DNA of 15,187 bases from Flavobacteriaceae bacterium UBA6268 (GTDB lineage Bacteria > Bacteroidota > Bacteroidia > Flavobacteriales > Flavobacteriaceae): positions 241 through 15,427 of the forward strand of contig DJVA01000050.1 of assembly GCA_002440705.1 (NCBI GenBank), given 5' to 3'. A program made the position numbers and the translations under genes. This document shows positions 1-7,413 of this stretch, in pieces. The notes under the pieces were generated by a model. The model was not told where the DNA came from and searched no databases. It worked only from the letters and a program-made list of their open reading frames with translations. The stretch's first letter is position 1. Every line of letters begins with the position of its first letter.

Positions 1-790
<790 letters not shown>

Positions 791-869
791 AGATTCTTAA
801 AATAAAATCCGCCGAAAAAAAGCACCCAAAAGGCATCTCAGGTCATGTGTCTAGTCTATATTCGTCACT

Positions 870-894
870 CGGCCCACCTCAAAAGGCAGGACCG
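870..894 (-). other. Second stem-loop in the rRNA leader
   Basis: CGGCCCACCT (870-879) can pair imperfectly with AGGCAGGACCG (884-894) around a 4-base loop, giving eight base pairs interrupted by one mismatch and a small internal loop. It lies about 80 bases upstream of the mature 16S end, in the pre-rRNA leader. Antitermination and RNase III sites occur in such leaders in other bacteria, but I do not recognise a specific boxA here. Confidence 0.3.
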
Positions 895-946
895 AATACG
901 CGCTGTCATTCTTTTTTGTTCCAGTATATCAATGAACTTGTAATCG

Positions 947-992
947 TAAGATGCAACGGAATTGAACCGTTGTTTAAAACCTTTTCATCTTA
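947..992 (-). other. Stem-loop in the rRNA leader
   Basis: Two nested inverted repeats are visible: CAACGG (954-959) with CCGTTG (967-972) around a 7-base loop, enclosed by TAAGATG (947-953) with CATCTTA (986-992). The outer arms leave an asymmetric 13-base bulge on one side. It lies between promoter P2 and 16S, so it would be part of the pre-rRNA leader. Neither strand has the T-run of an intrinsic terminator. A role in leader folding or processing is inference. Confidence 0.45.
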
Positions 993-1025
993 TTTCTGAA
1001 CGTTGCTTTTTCTTGAAAGCGGGTG

Positions 1026-1055
1026 CAAATGTACAACTATTTTTTCACCCTGCAA
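1026..1055 (-). promoter_or_regulatory. rRNA operon promoter P2 (proximal)
   Basis: On the minus strand TTG (complement of 1053-1055) is followed by 19 bases and TACATTTG (complement of 1026-1033), matching TAnnTTTG. A long A/T tract at about 1056-1085 lies immediately upstream. The bases from TTTG of the -7 element onward, TTTGCACCCGCTTTC, are identical to those at P1, so the predicted first transcribed bases are shared. The expected start is near 1018-1020, about 230 bases ahead of mature 16S. Confidence 0.75.
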
Positions 1056-1120
1056 TTTTTTTTGAAAAATTATTTTTTTTCAAGGATTTCAAATTGCCTT
1101 TCAGAAGTAGAAAGCGGGTG

Positions 1121-1151
1121 CAAAGATACGCCCGTTTTGGACTTCTACAAA
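1121..1151 (-). promoter_or_regulatory. rRNA operon promoter P1 (distal)
   Basis: On the minus strand the sequence reads TTTG (complement of 1148-1151), a 19-base spacer, then TATCTTTG (complement of 1121-1128). This matches the Bacteroidota primary sigma-factor consensus TTTG/TAnnTTTG exactly, with near-ideal spacing. An A/T-rich stretch at about 1152-1180 lies just upstream, where an UP-like element would be. Transcription would start near 1113-1115 and run left through P2 and the leader into the 16S gene. Confidence 0.8.
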
Positions 1152-1286
1152 CAAAATTGTATTTGATTTTAAAAAATAATCTATGAGCTTTTGCAAGTGG
1201 TTGAATACGTGGATAGTCCAAAAAGTTGCCTTTCAAAAATATAATCATAACTTCAGTGATTCATGAAAACAATATTTGTTGCATTA

Positions 1287-1317
1287 TTGTAAAACGAATG
1301 AACTAATAGTATCTTTG
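1287..1317 (+). promoter_or_regulatory. thrS operon promoter
   Basis: TTG at 1287-1289, a 20-base spacer and TATCTTTG at 1310-1317 match the Bacteroidota -33/-7 consensus. Transcription would begin near 1323-1325, leaving only a very short leader before the thrS ATG at 1335. No room remains for a T-box or a long attenuator, so regulation of thrS by a leader RNA is unlikely from this promoter. Confidence 0.75.
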
Positions 1318-1334
1318 CGCTTTAATTTTTTTCA

Positions 1335-3278
1335 ATGATCACAATTACTTTACCGGACAGTAGTATCAAAAAATACGAAGCAGGCATTACCCCAATGGAT
1401 GTAGCTAAGGATATAAGTGAAGGGTTGGCGCGCAATGTGCTCTCTGCCTCGTTCAATGGTAAAATTGTTGAATCCGTAACCCCATTGAGGGAAGATGGAA
1501 ATCTTGTCCTTTACACCTGGAATGACGATGCGGGCAAAAAGGCATTTTGGCACTCTACAGCACATATTTTGGCGCAAGCCCTTGAGGAACTTTACCCAGG
1601 GGTTAAACTTTGGGTGGGTCCTGCCATCGAAAAGGGCTTTTATTACGATGTGGACCTGGGCGAGCAAACCCTCTCTGAAAAGGATTTTAAAACGATTGAA
1701 GACAAAATGCTCGAAATTGCAAGAGGGAAGCACGAGTTTAAAATGCATTCGGTCTCTAAGGCTGATGCTTTGTCCTATTATAATGGTAAAAATGAATATA
1801 AAGTCGATTTGATAAACAATCTAGAGGATGGCACCATCACCTTTTGTGATCATGACACCTTTACCGATTTGTGCCGCGGGGGCCACATTCCCAATACGGG
1901 ATTTGTAAAAGCCGTTAAGGTTTTGAGTGTTGCCGGGGCCTATTATCAAGGCGACGAAAACAACAAGCAACTTACCCGAGTCTACGGAATTAGCTTTCCT
2001 AAGCAAAAAGATTTAACCGAATACCTCGAATTGCTGGAAGAGGCAAAAAAAAGAGACCACCGCAAGCTTGGGAAGGAACTGGAGCTTTTTACTTTCTCTC
2101 AAAGGGTAGGCCAGGGATTGCCCCTATGGCTCCCCAAAGGAACTGCGCTTAGGGAACGTTTGGAAGCTTTTTTAAAAGCTGCACAAAAAAAAGCCGGATA
2201 TGAAATGGTGGTTTCGCCACACATTGCACAAAAAGAACTTTATGTGACTTCCGGACACTTTGCCAAATACGGCGAAGATAGTTTCAGGGTCATCAAAACA
2301 CCCAATGAAGGGGAAGAGTTTATGCTAAAACCCATGAACTGCCCCCATCACTGTGAGATGTACAATAGCAGGCCTTGGTCCTACAAGGAACTGCCAAAAC
2401 GTTTTGCCGAATTCGGAACGGTATATCGCTACGAACAGAGCGGGGAGCTTCATGGCCTAACCAGGGTACGTGGGTTTACACAAGACGATGCCCACATTTT
2501 TTGTACTCCGGATCAGTTGGATGCCGAATTCAAGAATGTGATCGATTTGGTGCTGTATGTTTTCGGTTCTTTGGGATTTGAAAACTTCAGCACACAGGTT
2601 TCTGTGCGAGACCCTGAAAAGCCTGAAAAATATATTGGAAGCCTTGAAAATTGGGAAAAAGCCGAACGTGCCATCATTAATGCTGCAGAGGAAAAGGGAT
2701 TGAATTATTGTATCGAAGAGGGTGAAGCAGCGTTTTATGGCCCAAAACTGGATTTTATGGTGAAGGATGCCTTGGGAAGAAGTTGGCAGTTAGGAACCAT
2801 TCAGGTAGATTACAACCTTCCAGAGCGGTTTGGACTAACCTACAAAGGGAGCGACAACGAGTTGCACCGTCCAGTGATGATCCACCGCGCCCCTTTTGGA
2901 AGTATGGAGCGTTTTATAGCCATTTTGCTGGAACATACCGGGGGAAACTTCCCGCTTTGGTTGATTCCCGAACAGGTTAGCATCCTGTCCTTGAGTGAGA
3001 AATATGAAAAATACGCTGAAAAAGTTTTAAATTTGCTTCAAAATAACGAAATTCGCGCCCTCGTTGACGACCGCAACGAAACGATCGGCAAGAAAATTAG
3101 GGAAGCAGAAATGCAAAAAATACCCTACATGCTGATTGTGGGCGAGCAGGAAGCAAAGGATGGTACCGTTTCTGTCAGGAAACACAGTGAAGGGGATCTC
3201 GGAGTTATGACCGTTCCAGAATTTTCAAAAATGCTACTCGACGAAGTGAAAAGTGAAATAAAAGAGTTTAAAGTTTAA
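1335..3278 (+). CDS. thrS: Threonine--tRNA ligase
   Basis: Cytosolic class II aminoacyl-tRNA synthetase that charges tRNA-Thr with threonine. At 647 residues it is the usual full length. Domains in order are TGS (about 1-62), the N2 editing domain (about 70-225) with its HxxxH pair H73/H77 and the CRGGH motif (C180, H184), the catalytic core (about 245-540) and the anticodon-binding domain (about 545-640). The catalytic zinc ligands can be read as C336 (MNCPHH), H387 (DDAHIF) and H517 (MIHRAP). Editing is expected to remove mischarged serine. The ATG start lies just after a consensus promoter and gives a complete TGS domain. It heads an operon with infC, rpmI and rplT, a gene order common in bacteria. 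Confidence 0.98.
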   Translation: MITITLPDSSIKKYEAGITPMDVAKDISEGLARNVLSASFNGKIVESVTPLREDGNLVLYTWNDDAGKKAFWHSTAHILAQALEELYPGVKLWVGPAIEKGFYYDVDLGEQTLSEKDFKTIEDKMLEIARGKHEFKMHSVSKADALSYYNGKNEYKVDLINNLEDGTITFCDHDTFTDLCRGGHIPNTGFVKAVKVLSVAGAYYQGDENNKQLTRVYGISFPKQKDLTEYLELLEEAKKRDHRKLGKELELFTFSQRVGQGLPLWLPKGTALRERLEAFLKAAQKKAGYEMVVSPHIAQKELYVTSGHFAKYGEDSFRVIKTPNEGEEFMLKPMNCPHHCEMYNSRPWSYKELPKRFAEFGTVYRYEQSGELHGLTRVRGFTQDDAHIFCTPDQLDAEFKNVIDLVLYVFGSLGFENFSTQVSVRDPEKPEKYIGSLENWEKAERAIINAAEEKGLNYCIEEGEAAFYGPKLDFMVKDALGRSWQLGTIQVDYNLPERFGLTYKGSDNELHRPVMIHRAPFGSMERFIAILLEHTGGNFPLWLIPEQVSILSLSEKYEKYAEKVLNLLQNNEIRALVDDRNETIGKKIREAEMQKIPYMLIVGEQEAKDGTVSVRKHSEGDLGVMTVPEFSKMLLDEVKSEIKEFKV

Positions 3279-3296
3279 CTAAAACCCAGTATAGCC

Positions 3297-3851
3297 ATAG
3301 CAATACGAAGAAAAAGAAGTCAAGGTCAAGCTCGTGTGGTCAAGGAAGACCAACACAAGATTAATGATAAAATCCGTGCCAGGGAGGTACGGGTCGTTGG
3401 GGACAACGTGGAAGTAGGTATTTATTCCCTCAAAGACGCCTTAGCCATTGCTGAAGAGCAGGAATTGGATTTGGTGGAGATTTCTCCCAATGCAGAACCC
3501 CCTGTATGTAAGGTGATGGATTACAAGAAATTCATCTACGAACAGAAAAAAAGGGAAAAAGCGCTTAAGGCCAAAGCCACCAAAGTGGTGATCAAGGAAA
3601 TAAGATTTGGGCCCAATACCGATGATCATGATTATGACTTCAAAAAAAAACATGGGGAAAAGTTTTTGAAGGAAGGAGCCAAGCTCAAGGCCTATGTATT
3701 TTTCAAAGGCCGATCGATCATTTACAAAGATCAGGGCGAAATCCTATTGCTGCGTTTAGCGCAAGACCTTGAAGATTATGGCAAGGTGGAACAAATGCCC
3801 AAACTTGAAGGAAAAAGGATGACTATGTTCATTGCCCCAAAAAAGAAATAA
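3297..3851 (+). CDS. infC: Translation initiation factor IF-3, likely ATA start
   Basis: IF-3 binds the 30S subunit, prevents premature 50S joining and proofreads start codon and initiator tRNA. The N-domain motif ISPNAEPPVCKVMDY, a charged linker helix and the C-domain from KEIRFGPNTDDHDYDF to the KKK end are all visible. The first ordinary start is GTG at 3336 (171 residues), but it drops the conserved basic N-terminus. Reading from ATA at 3297 gives (M)AIRRKRSQGQ and 184 residues, which fits the family N-terminus I recall from flavobacteria. No ATG, GTG or TTG exists between the thrS stop (same frame, 3276-3278) and 3336. A non-canonical start is the known basis of IF-3 autoregulation in E. 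coli (AUU), so similar control is a reasonable inference. The gap after the thrS stop is 18 bases. Confidence 0.93.
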   Translation: MAIRRKRSQGQARVVKEDQHKINDKIRAREVRVVGDNVEVGIYSLKDALAIAEEQELDLVEISPNAEPPVCKVMDYKKFIYEQKKREKALKAKATKVVIKEIRFGPNTDDHDYDFKKKHGEKFLKEGAKLKAYVFFKGRSIIYKDQGEILLLRLAQDLEDYGKVEQMPKLEGKRMTMFIAPKKK

Positions 3852-3857
3852 AATCGT

Positions 3858-3871
3858 TTCAGGAAACTGAA
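3858..3871 (+). other. GAAA-tetraloop hairpin ahead of rpmI
   Basis: TTCAG (3858-3862), the loop GAAA and CTGAA (3867-3871) form a five-base-pair hairpin closed by a GNRA tetraloop, seven bases after the infC stop. There is no T-run, so it is not an intrinsic terminator. It lies in the mRNA leader of rpmI-rplT, where L20 binds in E. coli and Bacillus. An operator role here is speculation. Confidence 0.3.
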
Positions 3872-3915
3872 CCATTTATAAAAGCAAAGCGAAATAAAAC
3901 AAAAACGTAGGAAAG

Positions 3916-4113
3916 ATGCCTAAACAAAAAACGAAATCCAGTGCCAAAAAGCGATTCAAGCTTACCGGTTCTGGAAAGATCAAAAGGAAGCACGCTTACA
4001 AGAGTCATATTTTGACCAAAAAATCGAAGAAGCGTAAGCTCGCGTTGACTCATGACACCTTGGTGCACAAGAACGACGAGGGCAATGTCAAGGAAATGCT
4101 TCGCATGAAGTAA
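3916..4113 (+). CDS. rpmI: 50S ribosomal protein L35
   Basis: Small, very basic protein of the large ribosomal subunit. It has 65 residues, the normal family length, and shows the typical start MPKQKTKSSAKKRFKLTG, then GKIKRKHAYKSHIL and a lysine-rich centre. It lies 64 bases after infC and 97 bases before rplT, as in the widespread infC-rpmI-rplT cluster. No Shine-Dalgarno sequence is obvious, which is usual for Bacteroidota. No promoter is visible between infC and rpmI, so it is probably co-transcribed from the thrS promoter. Confidence 0.97.
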   Translation: MPKQKTKSSAKKRFKLTGSGKIKRKHAYKSHILTKKSKKRKLALTHDTLVHKNDEGNVKEMLRMK

Positions 4114-4166
4114 TTTGTTTGACCGGTTAAAACAATTCAATAACCCTGGAGTATGGCCCATTAAGT

Positions 4167-4185
4167 TCCTAAACCAATTATAGGA
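4167..4185 (+). other. Weak inverted repeat in the rpmI-rplT spacer
   Basis: TCCTA (4167-4171) and TAGGA (4181-4185) are perfect inverted repeats separated by 9 bases, 26 bases ahead of the rplT ATG. The 97-base spacer between two ribosomal-protein genes is long for this operon. Five A/T-rich pairs are weak evidence, and chance is a real alternative. Confidence 0.2.
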
Positions 4186-4210
4186 CGCCTGCTACAAAAA
4201 ATGTAACATT

Positions 4211-4555
4211 ATGCCAAGATCAGTAAATTCAGTTGCCAAAAGAGCCCGAAGAAAAAAGGTGCTCAAGCAAGCCAAAGGTTTCTTTGGAAGACGTAAAAAC
4301 GTGTGGACCGTGGCCAAAAATGCCGTGGATAAAGCCATGCTTTACTCCTACCGTGACCGTCGAAACAAAAAGAGAACCTTCCGTGGCCTATGGATTGCCC
4401 GTATCAACGCGGGTGCCCGTTTGCACGGAATGTCCTATTCAAAATTTATGGGAAAATTGAAAGCCAACAATATCGAATTGAACCGAAAGGTCCTTGCCGA
4501 TTTGGCCATGAACCACCCAGAAGCTTTTGAAGCCATTGTAAACAAAGTAAAGTAA
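4211..4555 (+). CDS. rplT: 50S ribosomal protein L20
   Basis: Primary-binding protein of 23S rRNA needed early in large-subunit assembly; in E. coli and Bacillus it also represses its own operon. It has 114 residues, the family norm. The N-terminal basic extension (MPRSVNSVAKRARRKKVLK, then AKGFFGRRKN) and the globular C-domain (WIARINAGARLHGMSYSKF, ending with EAFEAIVNKVK) are intact. It is the last gene of the thrS operon and is followed within about 45 bases by a strong bidirectional terminator. Confidence 0.98.
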   Translation: MPRSVNSVAKRARRKKVLKQAKGFFGRRKNVWTVAKNAVDKAMLYSYRDRRNKKRTFRGLWIARINAGARLHGMSYSKFMGKLKANNIELNRKVLADLAMNHPEAFEAIVNKVK

Positions 4556-4592
4556 AGGCTAAAAGCCTATCAACAACAAACTTATTTCGCTT

Positions 4593-4621
4593 AAAAAACC
4601 CGCTCGATGAGCGGGTTTTTT
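4593..4621. terminator. Bidirectional intrinsic terminator
   Basis: CCCGCTC (4599-4605) and GAGCGGG (4609-4615) form a perfect 7-bp GC-rich stem with a 3-base loop. Six A residues precede the stem and six T residues follow it, so it has a U-run in both directions. It lies between the convergent rplT and the minus-strand gene ending at 4626 and should stop transcription from both sides. Confidence 0.92.
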
Positions 4622-4625
4622 GTTG

Positions 4626-5885
4626 TTAGGTTTTTTGCTTTTTCTTCTTCGCTGCCGGGAACAAGACATTGTTCAGTATCAATCGGTAACCCGGCGAGTT
4701 GGGGTGCAGTGCCAATTCGGTTTTGGCATCCCCTACCCGATGCTGATAATCCTCTGGGTCATGGCCACCATAGAAGGTAAAAAAACCTTTTCCGCGAATA
4801 CCATGAATGTATCGGGCTTCGCCATTGCTTTTGTTTTCGCCCATGACCAATACCGTTGACTTTATTTCATCGCTAGCAAACGAAGTAGTCTGCCCCATAA
4901 AACCTTTTACCAATGAGGTATGGTTTTGCACCAACATGCATGGAATAGGATCCCATTTGGCCGAATAGTCCATTAATGTGAAATAGTCTGTTTCTTTATT
5001 AATTCGCCTTCGAGTGGTCATGTCGATGGAGGAAAATTCATAAACCATCGGGTTTCGTTCCAAGGTGAAATTGGTGAAAGCAAAGGTCTTGCGGTAATCA
5101 ATTTTATTTTGATAATCGGGCTCGCTAGGGTCTCCATCAAACATGGCTTCACAAATATCCACACCTTCTGCTGCCAAGGCAATATCGAAACTATCCGTTG
5201 CACTGCACATGGCAAACATGAAACCTCCCCCAACTACATAATCCCTAATCTTGAGTGCTACATCCCTTTTTTCTTCTGAAACCTTAGTGTATCCCAACTT
5301 GGTAGCCAATGCTTCGGCATCCCTTTTTTGTTCTATGTACCATGGGGCTGTTCTATAAGCTCGGTAGAATTTGCCATATTGCCCGGTAAAATCCTCGTGG
5401 TGCAAATGAAGCCAATCGTACAAGAGGAGTTGGTCACTTAGTACTTCTTCATCATAAACCACAGTATAGGGAATTTCAGCGTAGGTCAAAACCAAGGTCA
5501 CCGCATCGTCCCAAGGTTGATTCCCTTTTGGTGAGTATACCGCAATTTTGGGCGCTTTTTCCAAAACTACGGCCTCCATATTCTGCGAAGGGCTGCTTAT
5601 CTCTTCTAGAATCTGATTGGTTTGGGCATCACTGATGACTTCAAAAGAAACCCCGCGAATTTGACACTCCCGTCTGATTTCCTCCGAATCCGGCACTAAA
5701 AAAGCACCCCCCCGGTAATTGAGCAACCACTTGGCCTTCAAATGCTTTTCGAGGACCCAATAGGTAATACCATACGCCTTTAAATGCTCGGATTGGCTGT
5801 CGGCGTCCATGGGAATCAATATATAAGACGCAAAACCTTTAAACGAAAAAAGGAAAATAAGCAACGTAACAATCCATCGACTCAT
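4626..5885 (-). CDS. Exported protein with a glutamine-amidotransferase-like fold
   Basis: Related flavobacterial proteins are, as I recall, often labelled asparagine synthetase B, but no AsnB domain is visible: there is no N-terminal nucleophile Cys2 and no ATP-pyrophosphatase SGGxDS loop. The start at 5885 gives 419 residues with a signal peptide (about 1-19, hydrophobic TLLIFLFSF); the longer frame from 6035 would overlap the upstream flotillin gene and its terminator. GGGFMFAMCSA (219-229) looks like a class I glutamine amidotransferase or DJ-1/ThuA nucleophile elbow with Cys227, and FYGGHDPEDYQHR (371-383) supplies a candidate catalytic His375. HLHHEDFTG (160-168) is another polar motif. 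The end is lysine-rich (KKKKQKT). Substrate and reaction are unknown; a periplasmic location is inferred from the signal peptide. It stands alone, convergent to rplT. Confidence 0.85.
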   Translation of the reverse strand: MSRWIVTLLIFLFSFKGFASYILIPMDADSQSEHLKAYGITYWVLEKHLKAKWLLNYRGGAFLVPDSEEIRRECQIRGVSFEVISDAQTNQILEEISSPSQNMEAVVLEKAPKIAVYSPKGNQPWDDAVTLVLTYAEIPYTVVYDEEVLSDQLLLYDWLHLHHEDFTGQYGKFYRAYRTAPWYIEQKRDAEALATKLGYTKVSEEKRDVALKIRDYVVGGGFMFAMCSATDSFDIALAAEGVDICEAMFDGDPSEPDYQNKIDYRKTFAFTNFTLERNPMVYEFSSIDMTTRRRINKETDYFTLMDYSAKWDPIPCMLVQNHTSLVKGFMGQTTSFASDEIKSTVLVMGENKSNGEARYIHGIRGKGFFTFYGGHDPEDYQHRVGDAKTELALHPNSPGYRLILNNVLFPAAKKKKQKT

Positions 5886-5944
5886 AGTGCTAAGATAGCG
5901 ACAAATATTGAGCCATTTATACCCATAGGTGGTAATAAAATCAT

Positions 5945-5970
5945 AAAAAAACCGCCCGAAGGCGGATTTT
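5945..5970 (-). terminator. Intrinsic terminator of the NfeD-flotillin operon
   Basis: On the minus strand CCGCC, the loop TTCG and GGCGG (complement of 5952-5965) are followed by seven T residues (5945-5951). The C(UUCG)G tetraloop is exceptionally stable in RNA. The stem begins six bases after the flotillin stop codon (5971-5973) and about 67 bases ahead of the next gene's start at 5885. Confidence 0.92.
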
Positions 5971-7410
5971 CTATTTTTCCTTTTTAGGGGAAGCGTTTGA
6001 ATTATCTTCATTTTTTTCCTTGCCACTTTTGGCATCCTCCAGTGGTTTCCCTTTCAGATAATCGGGTAATTGCATTCCCGCCATGTTGAACATTTCCTGT
6101 AAAGGAGGGACCGCTTTGTACATCCCAGAAATAAAATTGGAGGTCGCGGTTTTTCCATCCGCCGTATTGCCACCTTCCCAAACCGTAACCTTATCGATTT
6201 TGATGTTTTTAATGGCTTCGGATTGCAATCGCACCAATTCGGGAAGTTTATCGGCGATTAACAAAAGGGCGGCGTTTTGAGGATCATTACCGGCAGCTTT
6301 TACAATCTGGTCCAAACCTGCTGCTTGTTTGGTCAATACTTCAAACAGTCCTTGAGCTTCTGCTTGCGCCTTGAATAAAATAGCATCGGCCTCTCCTTTG
6401 GCTTTCCTCCTGATTTTTTCAGCTTCCGCTTCGGCATCGATTTCAACTTTATTTTTATCAATTTGAGCTGGAACAATAATATCGGCCATTTGTGAAGCCC
6501 TTTCCTTTTCTGCCCTTACGTTTTCAGCTTCCTGCTCGGCAGCATACGCTTCTTCCAAGGCCTTTGCAGCTTGAACTTTTTCCGAAGCAATGGCCACCCT
6601 TTCCGCTTCTGCTTCTTTTTGTCGGCGTACGGCATTGGAGTTGGCGATTTCAATTTGGGCAATGTTTTCACCATCCACGGCTTTAGCATTGGCGGCCGCA
6701 ACCTGGATTCGTTGGTCCTGCACAGCATTGGCCTCCCCAATGGAACCATCCCTGTTTTTTTCGGCAACCGATTTTCGAGCAGCGTTTATGGCATGTGCTG
6801 CTGCTTCCTTTCCGAGGGCCTCAATATACCCAGACTCGTCCACAATGTCGGTAATGTTGACGTTGATTAACTTCAATCCCACTTTTTTAAGTTCCGACTC
6901 TACACTTTGGGAGATATTGGCAAGAAATTTATCGCGATCGGCATTGATTTCCTCAATATCCATAGAAGCAACCACCAAACGTAATTGCCCAAAGATGATC
7001 TCCTTAGCCAGTTCTTGGATTTCCGTAAGTCCCAATCCTAATAGACGTTCGGCAGCGTTTTGCATGATACCGGGCTCTGTGGAGACTCCAATCGTGAACC
7101 TAGAAGGAACATTAACCCGAATGTTTTGTTTGGACAGGGCATTGATCAAGTTCACTTCAATGGAAATTGGGGTTAAATCCATAAACTCGTAATCCTGAAT
7201 TACGGGAAAAATAAAGGCAGCTCCTCCGTGTATGCATTTGGCCGATTGGCCTCCCCCCACCTTTCCGTAGACCACCAAAATACGATCGGAAGGACATCGT
7301 TTGTACCTTTTTATTAGGGTAATAAGTAAGATGAAAACAAACAGGACCGCTAGGACAATCCCTATGACCCCTGCAAATCCGTCCAATTGTAGTGCAATTA
7401 AGTTTACCAT
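5971..7410 (-). CDS. Flotillin-like SPFH domain protein
   Basis: Membrane scaffold protein of the flotillin/YuaG (FloT) type, thought to organise ordered membrane microdomains. It has 479 residues. An N-terminal hydrophobic segment (about 12-33) is followed by a basic stretch (KRYKRCPSD), then the SPFH domain (about 38-205) including PSRFTIGVS, LLGLGLTEIQELAKEIIFG and IEEINADRDKF. After it comes a long Ala/Glu-rich coiled coil (about 205-370) with flotillin-type repeats such as EAEAEKIRRKAKGEADAI. The last 25 or so residues are low-complexity, rich in Lys, Glu and Asn. It lies three bases downstream of an NfeD-like gene, matching the B. subtilis yuaF-yuaG arrangement, so the two are surely co-transcribed. 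Whether FloT or another flotillin subfamily is the true orthologue is unclear. Confidence 0.95.
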   Translation of the reverse strand: MVNLIALQLDGFAGVIGIVLAVLFVFILLITLIKRYKRCPSDRILVVYGKVGGGQSAKCIHGGAAFIFPVIQDYEFMDLTPISIEVNLINALSKQNIRVNVPSRFTIGVSTEPGIMQNAAERLLGLGLTEIQELAKEIIFGQLRLVVASMDIEEINADRDKFLANISQSVESELKKVGLKLINVNITDIVDESGYIEALGKEAAAHAINAARKSVAEKNRDGSIGEANAVQDQRIQVAAANAKAVDGENIAQIEIANSNAVRRQKEAEAERVAIASEKVQAAKALEEAYAAEQEAENVRAEKERASQMADIIVPAQIDKNKVEIDAEAEAEKIRRKAKGEADAILFKAQAEAQGLFEVLTKQAAGLDQIVKAAGNDPQNAALLLIADKLPELVRLQSEAIKNIKIDKVTVWEGGNTADGKTATSNFISGMYKAVPPLQEMFNMAGMQLPDYLKGKPLEDAKSGKEKNEDNSNASPKKEK

Positions 7411-7413
7411 AGT

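Larger units (their letters stand above)
791..1334. other. Divergent regulatory gap between rrn and thrS
   Basis: This 544-base stretch holds no credible gene; the small frames in it are A/T-rich and have no recognisable product. It contains the rRNA leader and two rRNA promoters on the minus strand and the thrS promoter on the plus strand, each listed separately. A 10-base word TTGCCTTTCA occurs at 1094-1103 and 1226-1235, and a 15-base word GAAAGCGGGTGCAAA at 1015-1029 and 1110-1124, which suggests that part of the region arose by duplication. Homopolymeric A/T tracts at about 1056-1085 and 1152-1180 sit just upstream of each rRNA promoter. Confidence 0.8.

Noticed and set aside
962..1248. 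Short frames of 67-74 codons in the rrn-thrS gap
   Set aside because: Low-complexity Phe/Lys-rich translations from A/T tracts that overlap the promoters; no recognisable product.
3336..3851. infC starting at GTG 3336
   Set aside because: It removes the basic N-terminal AIRRKR segment, which is readable in frame from ATA 3297.
5890..5897. TATCTTAG on the minus strand as promoter of the GATase-like gene
   Set aside because: It has one mismatch in the -7, no -33 partner at the right distance, and would leave almost no leader before the ATG at 5885.
5886..6035. 50-residue N-terminal extension of the exported GATase-like protein
   Set aside because: It would overlap the flotillin coding end and its terminator and would bury the signal peptide.
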